The notes below the pieces were generated by a model. The model was not told the DNA's origin. It saw only the letters and a list, made by a program, of their open reading frames with translations, and did not search any database. From NCBI RefSeq assembly GCF_003946885.1, contig NZ_RWKQ01000006.1, forward strand, positions 653 to 59,746: 59,094 nucleotides of DNA, read 5' to 3'. Below, piece by piece: positions 7,461-16,135 of the stretch. A program made the position numbers and the translations under genes. Position 1 is the first letter of the stretch. Each line of letters begins with the position of its first letter. The DNA is from Specibacter cremeus (lineage in GTDB: Bacteria > Actinomycetota > Actinomycetes > Actinomycetales > Micrococcaceae).

Positions 7461-8162
7461 TCAGACTGCGCAGCCGTCCGGGCCGCATGCGTCCGCTTCG
7501 GCTCCGGCGGCGACCATGGTCAGCGGGTTCGCCTCCTGCCACGCCTCCTCGAGCGCTTGGCTGAACAGGGCCGAAGGCTGCGCGCCGGAGATGCCGTACT
7601 TGCGGTCGATCACGAAGAACGGCACGCCGGAGATGCCCAGTGACCGGGCCTCGGCGAAGTCCTGGCGCACCTCGTCGGCGTACTCGTCCGTGTCCAGCGC
7701 CGAATTGATTTCGTCGGCGGAGAGGCCGGCGGCGACGCCCGTGCGCACCAGGTACTCCCGGGCCCCGATGTCCTCGCCGTGCTCGAAGTGCCCGGACAGC
7801 AGCGCCTCCTTGACGGCGTCGGCCACCCCGTTCGCACCGGCCAGATGCAGCAGCTGGTGGGCGTTGAAGCTGTTGGCGACTACGACGCTGTCGAAGTCGT
7901 AGGCCAGACCCTCGCCGGCCGCCTGCTCTGCCACGTGCCCAAACATGCCGGCAACCTGGCCTGGGTCCATGCCCTTGCGCTCGGCCAGGTAGCCCAGCTC
8001 GGTGCCGTCATAGTGGTCCGGGAGCGTGGGGTCGAGCTGGTAGCTGCGCCACTGCACCTCCACCGAATCCTTGTGCGGGAAGGCTGCCAGGGCGGACTCA
8101 AAACGCCGTTTGCCGATGTAGCACCATGGGCACGCGACGTCGGACCAGATCTCGATCTTCAT
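7461..8162 (-). CDS. DsbA family oxidoreductase (FrnE-like)
   Basis: 233 residues from the ATG at 8162 (MKIEIWSDVACPWCYIGKRR). Thioredoxin fold with an inserted helical domain; the CPWC redox motif is at residues 11-14. There is no signal peptide, so it is cytoplasmic, like the FrnE/2-hydroxychromene-2-carboxylate isomerase-like branch. The C-terminus ends in the cysteine pair ACGPDGC. It is a single gene, convergent with the permease remnant. The substrate is unknown; the class is linked to disulfide handling and oxidative stress. Confidence 0.9.
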   Translation of the reverse strand: MKIEIWSDVACPWCYIGKRRFESALAAFPHKDSVEVQWRSYQLDPTLPDHYDGTELGYLAERKGMDPGQVAGMFGHVAEQAAGEGLAYDFDSVVVANSFNAHQLLHLAGANGVADAVKEALLSGHFEHGEDIGAREYLVRTGVAAGLSADEINSALDTDEYADEVRQDFAEARSLGISGVPFFVIDRKYGISGAQPSALFSQALEEAWQEANPLTMVAAGAEADACGPDGCAV

Positions 8163-8217
8163 ACTCGCGCCAACAGGGAGGCGGCGGTGGTTATTCCCCG
8201 GCTGTAGAAATAGCACT

Positions 8218-8260
8218 ACGGCGGCCGGTGCGTTTCGAAGCGAAACGCACCGGCCGCCGT
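8218..8260. terminator. Long perfect hairpin between dsbA-like gene and aceB
   Basis: A 20-bp perfect stem (8218-8237 with 8241-8260) around a 3-nt loop, 87 bp beyond the aceB stop on the minus strand. It is a strong candidate terminator of the aceA-aceB transcript, although no U-tract follows. Confidence 0.6.
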
Positions 8261-8347
8261 CGTACGGTGTAGTGGCTGGTTCACCGGTGCCCGGCTTTCG
8301 GGCGATCGTGTGGCGACTGGTCCGGTGAAACCAACCAAACCTTGGGG

Positions 8348-10027
8348 CTACGCCGCGGCCGCGATCAGCTCGTTTTCGCGGGCGTCGGCGCAGGTGTCGC
8401 GGTCACGGGCGTCAAACAAGTACCTGTCGTACGCCGGAAGCGTCAGGAACGGCGGGAATTCGGCCCCGAGCGCCACCTCCTCGAAGATGGTCCGGGCGTC
8501 CTCGAAGCGGTCGTCCTCGAAGCGCGGCAGCCGGGCGAACTCCTCCTCGACGAGCTCCGCCACCCACGCCGGGGTCACCACGTCGCCCTCATCCGTGATG
8601 GCCTTCACGGCCAGCCACTGCCAGATCTGCGAGCGGGAGATCTCGGCGGTCGCGGCGTCCTCCATGAGGTTGTTCAACGCCACCGCGCCATGGCCGCGCA
8701 GCCACGACTCGATGTACTGGATGGCCACCCAGATGTTGTTGCGGATGCCGGCCTCGGTGATCCTGCCGGGCGTGCCGGCAATGTCCAGCAGGGCGCGATC
8801 GTCCGGGACCACGTCCTCGCGGGTGCGCACGATCTGGTTGGCGTTCCAGCCGAGCACGCCGTCGAACACCTCCATGGCCACCGGCACCAGGTCGGGGTGG
8901 GCCACCCAGGAGCCGTCGAAGCCGTCGTCGGCCTCGCGGGTCTTGTCCGCGCGGACCTTCGCCAGGGCGACCGCATTGGCCTGCGGGTCGCGGCGGTTCG
9001 GGACGAACGCCGACATGCCGCCGATCGCCATGGCCCCGCGGCGGTGGCAGGCCCGGACCAGCTGCTCGGTGTAGGCGCGCATGAACGGGGCCGTCATGGT
9101 GATCTGGTCCCGGTCCGGCAGCACGTAGCGGGGGCCGCGGCTGCGGAAGTTCTTGATCACGGAGAACAGGTAGTCCCAGCGCCCGGCGTTCAGCCCGGCG
9201 GCGTGGTCGCGCAGTTCGTAGAGGATCTCCTCCATCTCGAACGCGGCCGTGATCGTCTCGATCAGCACCGTGGCCCGGATGGTGCCCTGCGGGATGCCCA
9301 GCAGGTCCTGGGCGACGATGAAGATGTCATTCCAGAGGCGGGCCTCCAGGTGGTTCTCGATCTTCGGCAGGTAGAAGTACGGGCCCAAGCCCCGCGCGAT
9401 GAGCCGGCGGGCGTTGTGGAAGAAGAACAGCCCGAAGTCGACGATGCCCCCGCCGATCGGCTCGCCCTTGACCAGCATGTGTTTCTCGGGCAGGTGCCAG
9501 CCGCGCGGGCGGACCACGATCGTCGGCATCGACTCGGCCGGGCCGAGCTTGTACTCCTTGCCGGCCGCGGAGGTGAAGTCGATGCGGCGTTCCAGCGCGT
9601 CGATGAGGTTGAGCTGGCCCCGGATCACATTGCCCCAGCTGGGCGTGGAGGCGTCCTCCATGTCGGCGAGCCACACCTTCGCCCCCGAGTTCAGCGCATT
9701 GATGGTCATCTTGCGGTCCACGGGGCCGGTGATCTCGACGCGGCGGTCCTCCAGGCCCGGCGCCGGCGGGGCGACCCGCCACCGGCCGTCCTCGCGGATG
9801 TGGGCTGTCTCGGCCAGGAACCGGGGGTCGGCGCCGTTGGCGATGCGCCGACGCTGCGTTTCGCGCGCCTCGAGCAACTCCTGGCGGCGTGCCGCCGTCG
9901 TCCGGTGAAGGGCGGCGACGAAGTCGAGCGCCTCGGGGGTGAGGATCTCGTCCTGCCGGTGGATGGGGGTGGCAGTGAGGGTGATGCCGTTGAACGTGAT
10001 GCCGTTGAGGCTGTTGGTCGAATTCAT
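8348..10027 (-). CDS. aceB: Malate synthase A
   Basis: 559 residues from the ATG at 10027 (MNSTNSLNG), with GGAGA 8 nt upstream. It condenses glyoxylate with acetyl-CoA to malate in the glyoxylate shunt. Conserved segments include [30 protein letters not shown] and TVLIETI in the TIM barrel. Length fits the A-type enzyme. It lies 121 bp downstream of aceA on the same strand, with a repeat array in the spacer. A longer in-frame start at 10279 lies inside aceA and is rejected. Confidence 0.95.
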   Translation of the reverse strand: MNSTNSLNGITFNGITLTATPIHRQDEILTPEALDFVAALHRTTAARRQELLEARETQRRRIANGADPRFLAETAHIREDGRWRVAPPAPGLEDRRVEITGPVDRKMTINALNSGAKVWLADMEDASTPSWGNVIRGQLNLIDALERRIDFTSAAGKEYKLGPAESMPTIVVRPRGWHLPEKHMLVKGEPIGGGIVDFGLFFFHNARRLIARGLGPYFYLPKIENHLEARLWNDIFIVAQDLLGIPQGTIRATVLIETITAAFEMEEILYELRDHAAGLNAGRWDYLFSVIKNFRSRGPRYVLPDRDQITMTAPFMRAYTEQLVRACHRRGAMAIGGMSAFVPNRRDPQANAVALAKVRADKTREADDGFDGSWVAHPDLVPVAMEVFDGVLGWNANQIVRTREDVVPDDRALLDIAGTPGRITEAGIRNNIWVAIQYIESWLRGHGAVALNNLMEDAATAEISRSQIWQWLAVKAITDEGDVVTPAWVAELVEEEFARLPRFEDDRFEDARTIFEEVALGAEFPPFLTLPAYDRYLFDARDRDTCADARENELIAAAA

Positions 10028-10056
10028 GGGAACGTCTCCAAAATCTGTGCGGAACC

Positions 10057-10139
10057 GGTGATCGAGCCTGTTGGGATCCGGTGTGGATCTCGACAGGCTC
10101 GGATCTCGACGGGCTCGGATCTCGACAGGCTCGATCACC
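10057..10139. repeat. Repeat array in the aceA-aceB spacer
   Basis: Outer arms GGTGATCGAGCCTGT (10057-10071) and ACAGGCTCGATCACC (10125-10139) are a perfect 15-bp inverted repeat. Between them are three tandem 16-nt units GGATCTCGACAGGCTC (10085-10132, the second with one change). It would form a hairpin in the intercistronic RNA and could attenuate or stabilise the two messages differently. Confidence 0.85.
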
Positions 10140-10148
10140 GGGAACGGG

Positions 10149-11474
10149 TTAGTGGAACTGTCCTGCCTCGGTGGATCCCACCAGGGCGAGGGTGGAGGCG
10201 TTCGGGTTGAGCGCCGTGGCGATTTGATCGAAGTAGCCGGTGCCGACTTCGCGCTGGTGCTTTGTGGCGGTGTAGCCACTGGTCTCGGAGGCGAATTCGC
10301 GCTCCTGCAGCTCGACGTAGGCGCTCATGCCGTCACGGGCGTAGCCGTGGGCCAGGTCGAACATCGAGTGGTTCAGAGAGTGGAAGCCGGCGAGCGTGAT
10401 GAACTGGAACGTGAAGCCCATGGCGCCGAGTTCGCGCTGGAACTTCGCGATCGTGGCGTCGTCCAGGTGCTTCTTCCAGTTGAACGACGGCGAGCAGTTG
10501 TAGGCGAGCATCTGGTCCGGGAACTCGGCCTTGACGCCCTCGGCGAAGCGGCGGGCGTGCTCCAGGTCCGGGGTACCCGTCTCCATCCAGATGAGGTCGG
10601 CGTACGGGGCGTAGGCCCTGGCCCGGGCGATGCACGGCTCGATGCCGTTGCGGACCTTGAAGAAGCCCTCCGTGGTGCGTTCGCCGGTGAGGAATTCCCG
10701 GTCCCGCTCGTCGACGTCGGAGGTGATCAGCGTGGCAGCCTCGGCGTCGGTGCGGGCGATGATGACGCTCGGCGTGTTCGCGACGTCGGCGGCCAGGCGG
10801 GCGGCGTTCAGCGTCCGGATGTGCTGCTGGGTCGGGATGAGGACCTTGCCGCCCAGGTGGCCGCACTTCTTCTCGGAGGCCAGCTGGTCTTCCCAGTGCA
10901 CGCCCGAGGCGCCCGAGGCGATCATCGACTTCATGAGTTCGTAGGCGTTCAGCGGGCCGCCGAAGCCGGCCTCGGCGTCGGCAACGATCGGGACCAGCCA
11001 GTCCTCGACCGTCTGGATGCCCTCGGCGAATTCGATTTGGTCGGCGCGCAGCAGGGCGTTGTTGATGCGCCGGACCACCTGCGGGACCGAGTTGGCCGGG
11101 TACAGCGACTGGTCCGGGTAGGTGTGGCCGGAGAGGTTGGCGTCGGCGGCGACCTGCCAGCCGGAGAGGTACACGGCGCGCAGGCCGGCCTTGACCTGCT
11201 GGACGGCCTGGTTGCCCGTGAGCGCGCCGAGGGCGTTCGTGTAGCCGCCGGTCGCGGCCTCCCCGGTCAATTGCTGCCACAGCTTCTCGGATCCGCGCCG
11301 GGCCAGCGTGTGCTCCTCCTGGACCCGACCCTGCAGCTTGACGACGTCGGCGGCGGAGTAGTCACGGCGCAGGCCCTGCCAGCGGGGGTTGGCGGACCAC
11401 TCGAGCTCCAGGGCAGCGACGGCCTCAGCGGTGGTCTGGTCCGTCGACTTGGCGGGTTCGAATGCTGCAGTCAT
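10149..11474 (-). CDS. aceA: Isocitrate lyase
   Basis: 441 residues. The catalytic loop [10 protein letters not shown] is present, as are the family segments NWEDQLAS-like HWEDQLAS and YNCSPSFNW. It cleaves isocitrate to glyoxylate and succinate. It starts at the ATG at 11474 behind AAGGAG. It is first in an aceA-aceB unit and divergent from a RamB-like regulator, an arrangement that suits growth on acetate and fatty acids. Confidence 0.97.
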   Translation of the reverse strand: MTAAFEPAKSTDQTTAEAVAALELEWSANPRWQGLRRDYSAADVVKLQGRVQEEHTLARRGSEKLWQQLTGEAATGGYTNALGALTGNQAVQQVKAGLRAVYLSGWQVAADANLSGHTYPDQSLYPANSVPQVVRRINNALLRADQIEFAEGIQTVEDWLVPIVADAEAGFGGPLNAYELMKSMIASGASGVHWEDQLASEKKCGHLGGKVLIPTQQHIRTLNAARLAADVANTPSVIIARTDAEAATLITSDVDERDREFLTGERTTEGFFKVRNGIEPCIARARAYAPYADLIWMETGTPDLEHARRFAEGVKAEFPDQMLAYNCSPSFNWKKHLDDATIAKFQRELGAMGFTFQFITLAGFHSLNHSMFDLAHGYARDGMSAYVELQEREFASETSGYTATKHQREVGTGYFDQIATALNPNASTLALVGSTEAGQFH

Positions 11475-11561
11475 GGGGTGCTCCTTGTAGTCGGTGGTTG
11501 AGTCACGGTGATCGAGCTCCGAGGCCGGAACCGCGTTCCTTCTTCGTGAAATCCACTATTC

Positions 11562-11588
11562 AGGGGTTTCGTTACTCCTTCTAGGGGT
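11562..11588. promoter_or_regulatory. Tandem AGGGGT boxes (RamA-like) between aceA and ramB-like gene
   Basis: Two direct copies of AGGGGT at 11562-11567 and 11583-11588, start-to-start 21 nt (two helical turns). In Corynebacterium glutamicum, RamA binds tandem A/C/T-G4-6-T/C stretches upstream of aceA and aceB. The match is a motif-level inference; no ramA gene is in this window. Confidence 0.45.
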
Positions 11589-11597
11589 AAATGGTGG

Positions 11598-11608
11598 AAA
11601 GATTTGCA
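11598..11608 (+). promoter_or_regulatory. RamB-like ATTTGCA motif upstream of the ramB-like gene
   Basis: AAAGATTTGCA at 11598-11608 resembles the RamB core TTTGCA(AA). A related ATTTGCA occurs on the minus strand at 36481-36487 upstream of the monocarboxylate transporter pair. It would place an autoregulatory site just before the coding region. Confidence 0.35.
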
Positions 11609-11630
11609 GTTCTTCGCATATGATCAAGAA

Positions 11631-13127
11631 ATGGTTGATCAGGGGTGGAGCCGGGTGGAGTCGCGCGGGCGCATCGCCGTCGAGAGCGGCGAAAACGGCG
11701 AGCTGGACGTCATCGCACTGGGCCGGCGGGTGCGCCACCTGCGCAAGAAACTGGGCATGACGCTGGACGATCTCGGCGCTGCCGTGGGTGCCGCCCCGTC
11801 GCAGCTCTCCCTCATTGAAAACGGCAAGCGCGAGCCGAAGCTCTCGATGCTCCAGCACCTGGCCGGGACCCTCGGCGTGGGGATCGACCAGCTGCTCGGG
11901 GCGGAGCCGCCGAGCCGCCGAGCCGCCCTGGAAATCGAGCTGGAGCGCGCCCAGCGCGGACCCCTGTACCAGTCGCTCGGGTTGCCGAAAGTCCGCGTCA
12001 GTTCGCGGTTGTCGGTGGAGGTGCTGGAGTCCCTGGTGGGGTTGCAGCATGAGCTGGAGCGCCGGCTCGACGAGCAGTCCGCCACCCCGGAAGAAGCCCG
12101 GCGCGCCAACTCCCAGCTGCGTGAGGAGATGAGGGCCCGCAACAACTACTACCCGGACATCGAGCGGCAGGCGCAGGACCTGCTCAAGGCGGTCGGCCAC
12201 GACCAGGGGCCGTTGTCCCACCATGTCGCCGCGGACATCGCCGAGCACCTCGGCTTCGACCTGCACTACGTGGGCGATCTGCCGCATTCGACCCGGTCCG
12301 TGACGGATTTGAAGAATCACCGAATTTATCTCACGCATGGCCAGAAGTCGGACCACGACCCCCGGTCCGTGCTGTTGCAGGCGCTGGGCCACTACGTGAT
12401 GGGCCACCAGACGCCGACCGACTATGCCGACTTCCTGCGTCAACGCGTCTACACGAACTACTTCGCCGCGGCCCTGCTGATGCCCGAACGCGCCACCGTG
12501 GACTTCCTGAAAAAGGCGAAGGCGGCCAAGGAGCTGGCCATCGAGGACATCCGTGACGCGTTCGCCGTGTCCTATGAGACGGCCGCGCACCGGTTCACGA
12601 ACCTGGCCACGGAACACCTGGACATCACGACGCACTTCCAGAAGGTGCACGAGTCCGGCATCATCCACAAGGCCTATGAGAACGACGGCGTGAACTTCCC
12701 GGCCGACCACACGGGCGCCATCGAGGGCCAGGCCGTGTGCCGGTTCTGGACGTCCCGGGCCGTGTTCGACGTCCCGGACAAGTTCCGCGCGTTCAACCAG
12801 TACACGGACACGGCGGTGGGCACGTACTGGTGCACGGCCCGCACGGAACGGCACTCCTCGGGCGAGTATTCACTGAGCATCGGGGTGCCGTATGCGCACG
12901 TGAAATGGTTCCGCGGCCGCGACACGACGGAGCGCTCGCAGTCCCGCTGCCCGGACCCGTCCTGCTGCCGCCGCCCGCCGGCCGACCTGGCCGCGCTGTG
13001 GTCCGGCAACGCCTGGCCGAGCACGCGTGCCAACTCGCACCTGCTCGCGGCCATGCCGCAGGGCGCGTTCCCCGGCGTCGACGAGACCGAGGTGTACCGG
13101 TTCCTGCAGGTCCACGCGGACAAATAG
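11631..13127 (+). CDS. RamB-like XRE/short-chain fatty acyl regulator
   Basis: About 498 residues from the ATG at 11631. A Cro/C1 helix-turn-helix (LGRRVRHLRKKLGMTLDDLG to LSMLQHLAG) is followed by an IrrE/ImmA-like domain, in which the metal motif is degraded to LLQALGHYVMGH, and a C-terminal DUF2083-type domain with a cysteine cluster (CPDPSCC). This is the RamB/ScfR architecture that controls aceA, aceB and acetate genes in corynebacteria and mycobacteria. It is divergent from aceA. The start is uncertain: a TTG at 11604 and a GTG at 11655 are possible. Confidence 0.88.
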   Translation: MVDQGWSRVESRGRIAVESGENGELDVIALGRRVRHLRKKLGMTLDDLGAAVGAAPSQLSLIENGKREPKLSMLQHLAGTLGVGIDQLLGAEPPSRRAALEIELERAQRGPLYQSLGLPKVRVSSRLSVEVLESLVGLQHELERRLDEQSATPEEARRANSQLREEMRARNNYYPDIERQAQDLLKAVGHDQGPLSHHVAADIAEHLGFDLHYVGDLPHSTRSVTDLKNHRIYLTHGQKSDHDPRSVLLQALGHYVMGHQTPTDYADFLRQRVYTNYFAAALLMPERATVDFLKKAKAAKELAIEDIRDAFAVSYETAAHRFTNLATEHLDITTHFQKVHESGIIHKAYENDGVNFPADHTGAIEGQAVCRFWTSRAVFDVPDKFRAFNQYTDTAVGTYWCTARTERHSSGEYSLSIGVPYAHVKWFRGRDTTERSQSRCPDPSCCRRPPADLAALWSGNAWPSTRANSHLLAAMPQGAFPGVDETEVYRFLQVHADK

Positions 13128-13190
13128 CGCACAGAACGGACGACGGCGGCTGCCGGGCGCGCGTGCGCCGGTCCGGTCAGACCCATAACG

Positions 13191-13265
13191 CGCCGAGGTA
13201 GCGTCAAACCGTCGACGGGGTCGGCATTTGTTCCGCTACTTCAACGCGATGACGCTACCTCGGCG
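13191..13265. promoter_or_regulatory. 16-bp perfect inverted repeat across the vapB start
   Basis: CGCCGAGGTAGCGTCA (13191-13206) and its exact complement (13250-13265) flank a 43-nt loop. The right arm overlaps the vapB ATG at 13249. It is suited either to be the operator of the VapBC complex (two half-sites) or to sequester the start codon in RNA. Confidence 0.6.
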
Positions 13266-13512
13266 TAATGGCCGGCTGGAAGTGTGCCTCGATCCTGGCC
13301 CGGATGACGTCCACGATGCACTGGTCAACGCTGCAGCGCGCAACGGGCTGTCCCTGACCGGCTACCTGAAGTTGGAACTGGAACGCGTCGCGCGAAGGTC
13401 ACGAATGGCCGAGTCGAATACGGCGACCATTCGGGAAACCCGGGATGCCGTTGCCGGCCATGTCGGCGTGAGTTCCATTCTTGACGCGCTGGACGAGGGA
13501 CGCGCGCAATGA
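13249..13512 (+). CDS. VapB/FitA-like antitoxin (ribbon-helix-helix)
   Basis: 87 residues from the ATG at 13249 (a TTG at 13228 would give 94). The segment PDDVHDALVNAAARNGLSLTGYL is the ribbon-helix-helix pattern of FitA/VapB antitoxins, and the acidic C-terminus would wrap the toxin. The N-terminal strand (RLEVCLDPG) is unlike the usual IRNVP-type strand. In the next frame the bases read ASILAR, so a small indel at the front is possible. It overlaps the toxin gene by ATGA. Confidence 0.7.
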   Translation: MTLPRRNGRLEVCLDPGPDDVHDALVNAAARNGLSLTGYLKLELERVARRSRMAESNTATIRETRDAVAGHVGVSSILDALDEGRAQ

Positions 13513-13889
13513 AGGTCGTCGACGCGGGGGTCGTCGTCGGGCTCCTCGTTGGTGACGTGGACCCGGCTGCCCTCCGCGCGGACGACCTTGCCGCGCCACA
13601 CCTGTTGGACAGTGACGTGGTCAACGTCCTACGCCGTCTTGCCCGCACGGGCATTCTCACGGACAAGCAGGCAACCCTTGCGCTTGACGGGTTTTCCAGG
13701 CTTGAGATCGAACGGTATCCGGCCGTGAACTTGCTGGCACGCATGTGGGAACTTCGCCAGAACGTGAACGCCTACGATGCAACGTATGTGGCGCTGGCGG
13801 AAGAACTGGAGACGACGGGTCTGGTGACCGTCGACGCCCGTCTGCCGCGGGCGCCAGGGCTCAGGTGCCACGTCGAGGTACTCGAGTAG
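13509..13889 (+). CDS. VapC-type PIN-domain toxin ribonuclease
   Basis: 126 residues. PIN domain with acidic residues in the expected places: D5 or so in MKVVDAG, LLDSDVVNVLRR (Asp where many family members have Glu), NAYDATYVALAE and VTVDARL. Such toxins cleave tRNA or rRNA with Mg2+ and are held inactive by the RHH antitoxin. It is translationally coupled to the antitoxin. Target unknown. Confidence 0.85.
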   Translation: MKVVDAGVVVGLLVGDVDPAALRADDLAAPHLLDSDVVNVLRRLARTGILTDKQATLALDGFSRLEIERYPAVNLLARMWELRQNVNAYDATYVALAEELETTGLVTVDARLPRAPGLRCHVEVLE

Positions 13890-13936
13890 GCCGCGGCCAA
13901 CGGGGTGGCGCTTGCCCACGGCCAACACGCCCGGCC

Positions 13937-14539
13937 CTACAGCCGTGAACGCAGCCCCGCAAGGATGATGTCCAGCCCAAAGGTGAAGGCGTCCTCGCCG
14001 CGCTGCCGCGGCGGGCCGGCGTGGCCGAGGGCGCGTTTGAGCGTGGGGAACCCGTCGTCCGGCGGCGCCCACACCACCTCCGGCGCGGCCAGGTCCAGGG
14101 CGGCGCCGAGGGCAAAGCTGTCAATGGTCGAGATGGCCGACACCACATCCCTGCCCATGAATCCGGCGCGTTCCAGGACCAGCGCAAGGTCTTCGTACAA
14201 GGCGATCACGTCGACGTCCCGGACCGTTTGCAGGACCAGCAACGGGGCAAGGCGCGGATGCCGGGCGAAGGCATCCCGGTAGCTGCGCACCACGGTCCGC
14301 AGGGCGGCCTCCCACCCGAGGTCATCCAGCGCCGGGTAGGGGTTCTCGGCGACGATCCGGCCGCGCATCAGCTCGAGGATTTCCTCGCGCCCGCTGACAT
14401 GGCTGTAGATCGAGGACTGGCTGACGCCAATCCTGCGCGCCAGTTTGGGCAGGCTGAAGTCCCCCGATTCATCCACCAGGGCCAGGGCGGCCGTGACCAG
14501 CCCGTCGATGGATATCAGTGGAACGGGCGGGCGGGGCAT
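13937..14539 (-). CDS. TetR family transcriptional regulator
   Basis: 200 residues. N-terminal HTH (about 20-50: FSLPKLARRIGVSQSSIYSHVSGREEIL) and a C-terminal TetR_C-type ligand domain. It is divergent from the amino-acid permease/amidohydrolase operon. An inverted repeat at 14622-14643 sits just downstream of that operon's -10, as expected for repression by this protein. The ligand is unknown, perhaps a substrate of the amidohydrolase. Confidence 0.88.
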   Translation of the reverse strand: MPRPPVPLISIDGLVTAALALVDESGDFSLPKLARRIGVSQSSIYSHVSGREEILELMRGRIVAENPYPALDDLGWEAALRTVVRSYRDAFARHPRLAPLLVLQTVRDVDVIALYEDLALVLERAGFMGRDVVSAISTIDSFALGAALDLAAPEVVWAPPDDGFPTLKRALGHAGPPRQRGEDAFTFGLDIILAGLRSRL

Positions 14540-14593
14540 GGCTCTCCAATCAGCGGTTACGTACGACCCTAGCCATTTTTTCTGCCGGGGGTC

Positions 14594-14622
14594 TTGTGCG
14601 ACGGGTCACATGGCCCCATACT
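14594..14622 (+). promoter_or_regulatory. Promoter of the permease-amidohydrolase operon
   Basis: TTGTGC (14594-14599), 17 nt, CATACT (14617-14622), upstream of the ATG at 14681. Confidence 0.5.
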
Positions 14623-14643
14623 AAACGAAAGCCTTTCGGTTTA
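14622..14643. promoter_or_regulatory. Candidate TetR operator
   Basis: TAAACGAAAG (14622-14631) is matched by CTTTCGGTTTA (14633-14643), an inverted repeat with a one-base bulge. It directly follows the -10 and so covers the transcription start, the usual place for a repressor. Confidence 0.5.
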
Positions 14644-14680
14644 CTCGTTCCCGTTCCGCCCATCTCCAAAGGACCCACCC

Positions 14681-16135
14681 ATGTCAGAGCTCAAAACCAA
14701 GCCGCCTGCCGAGGCCGTGGACAATGGCCTCAAGCGCAACGCCATCGGCACCGGCGGCATTGCGTTCCTGGTCATCTCAGCCGCCGCCCCGCTCACGGTG
14801 ATGGCCGGCGTCGCCCCCGTCGCCATCGGCATCGGCGGCATCGGAGCCCCCATGGGATACCTGATCGCCGGCGTCGTGCTGACAATCTTCGCCATCGGCT
14901 TCATGGCCATGACCCGCCACGTCAAGGCCGCCGGCGGCTTCTACACCTACATCACCCTGGCCATGGGCAAGACCGCGGGCCTGGCCGCCGCCATCCTGGC
15001 GATCGTGTCCTACAACTGCCTGCAGATCGGCGTGTACGGCCTGTTCGCCATCCAAACCCAGGCCATGCTTCAGGTCCTCTTCGGGGTGGACGTGTCCTGG
15101 CCGGTGCTGGCGCTGGCCGCCGTGGCCGCCGTCTGGTTCCTGGGCTACCGGGGCATCGACGTCGGGGCCAAGGTGTTGGGCGTCCTGCTGGTCGCCGAAA
15201 CCGCCATCCTGGCCATCATGGGCGCCGGCATCCTGGCCCGCGGCGGTGCGCACGGCATCAGCATGGCCTCCTTCGCCCCCGACCACGCCTTCAGTCCCGG
15301 CGTGCTCGCCATCCTGGGCATCTGCTTCGCGGCCTTCATGGGCTTCGAGTCGACGGTCCTGTACCGCAACGAGGCCAAAAACCCCGACAAGTCCGTACCC
15401 CGGGCCACGTTCATCGCCGTCGGCTTCATGTCCATCTTTTACGCGTTCATCGTGTGGACCGTGGTCCAGGCCTATGGCGACGGCGAAGTGGTCAAGGCGG
15501 CCGAACAGCTCTCGGACGGCATGTTCTTCGCCACCATCAGCCACTACGTGGGGCCGTGGGCCGAGGTGGTCATGTACATCCTCATCGTGACCAGTGTCTA
15601 CGCGTCCCAGCTCGCCTTCCACAACGCGATCAACCGCTACACGTACATGCTGGCGCGCGACGGCGTGCTGCCGGCCTTCCTCGGTAAGACGCACCGCAAG
15701 TACAAGTCCCCGCATGTGGCCGGGCAGCTCCAAACGGCACTGGCCGCCGTCGTCATCATCATCTGCGCGGTCCTCGGCGCGGACCCGTACAAGCAGCTGC
15801 TGATCTGGGTGAACACGCCGGGGATCTTCGGCATCGTGGGGCTGCAGGGCCTGGTGTCCGTCGCCGCGTTCATCTACCTGCGGCGCAATCCCGACGCCGT
15901 GACCCATCGGCTGCTCCTCCCGCTGAGCGTGGCGTCCGCGGTGCTGCTGTTCGGCGTCGTCTGGCTGATTGCCGCCAACATCAACCTGCTCACCGGCGCC
16001 GACGCCCTGACCAACAACATTTTGATGGCGGTCGCCCCCGCCGTCTTCATCGCCGGACTGCTCATCGCCCTCCGGCTGCGCAAGGCCCGCCCGGCCGTCT
16101 TCGCCCAGATAGGAAGCTTTGAAACCCATGACTGA
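14681..16135 (+). CDS. APC family amino acid/amine permease
   Basis: 484 residues from the ATG at 14681 (MSELKTKPPAEAV). About 12 membrane segments; the first contains the APC pattern GFLVISAAAPL-like AFLVISAAAPLTVMAG with unwound glycines. It imports an amino acid or related amine by proton symport (family knowledge). The stop overlaps the amidohydrolase start by 8 bp, so the imported compound may be the amidohydrolase substrate or product. Confidence 0.88.
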   Translation: MSELKTKPPAEAVDNGLKRNAIGTGGIAFLVISAAAPLTVMAGVAPVAIGIGGIGAPMGYLIAGVVLTIFAIGFMAMTRHVKAAGGFYTYITLAMGKTAGLAAAILAIVSYNCLQIGVYGLFAIQTQAMLQVLFGVDVSWPVLALAAVAAVWFLGYRGIDVGAKVLGVLLVAETAILAIMGAGILARGGAHGISMASFAPDHAFSPGVLAILGICFAAFMGFESTVLYRNEAKNPDKSVPRATFIAVGFMSIFYAFIVWTVVQAYGDGEVVKAAEQLSDGMFFATISHYVGPWAEVVMYILIVTSVYASQLAFHNAINRYTYMLARDGVLPAFLGKTHRKYKSPHVAGQLQTALAAVVIIICAVLGADPYKQLLIWVNTPGIFGIVGLQGLVSVAAFIYLRRNPDAVTHRLLLPLSVASAVLLFGVVWLIAANINLLTGADALTNNILMAVAPAVFIAGLLIALRLRKARPAVFAQIGSFETHD

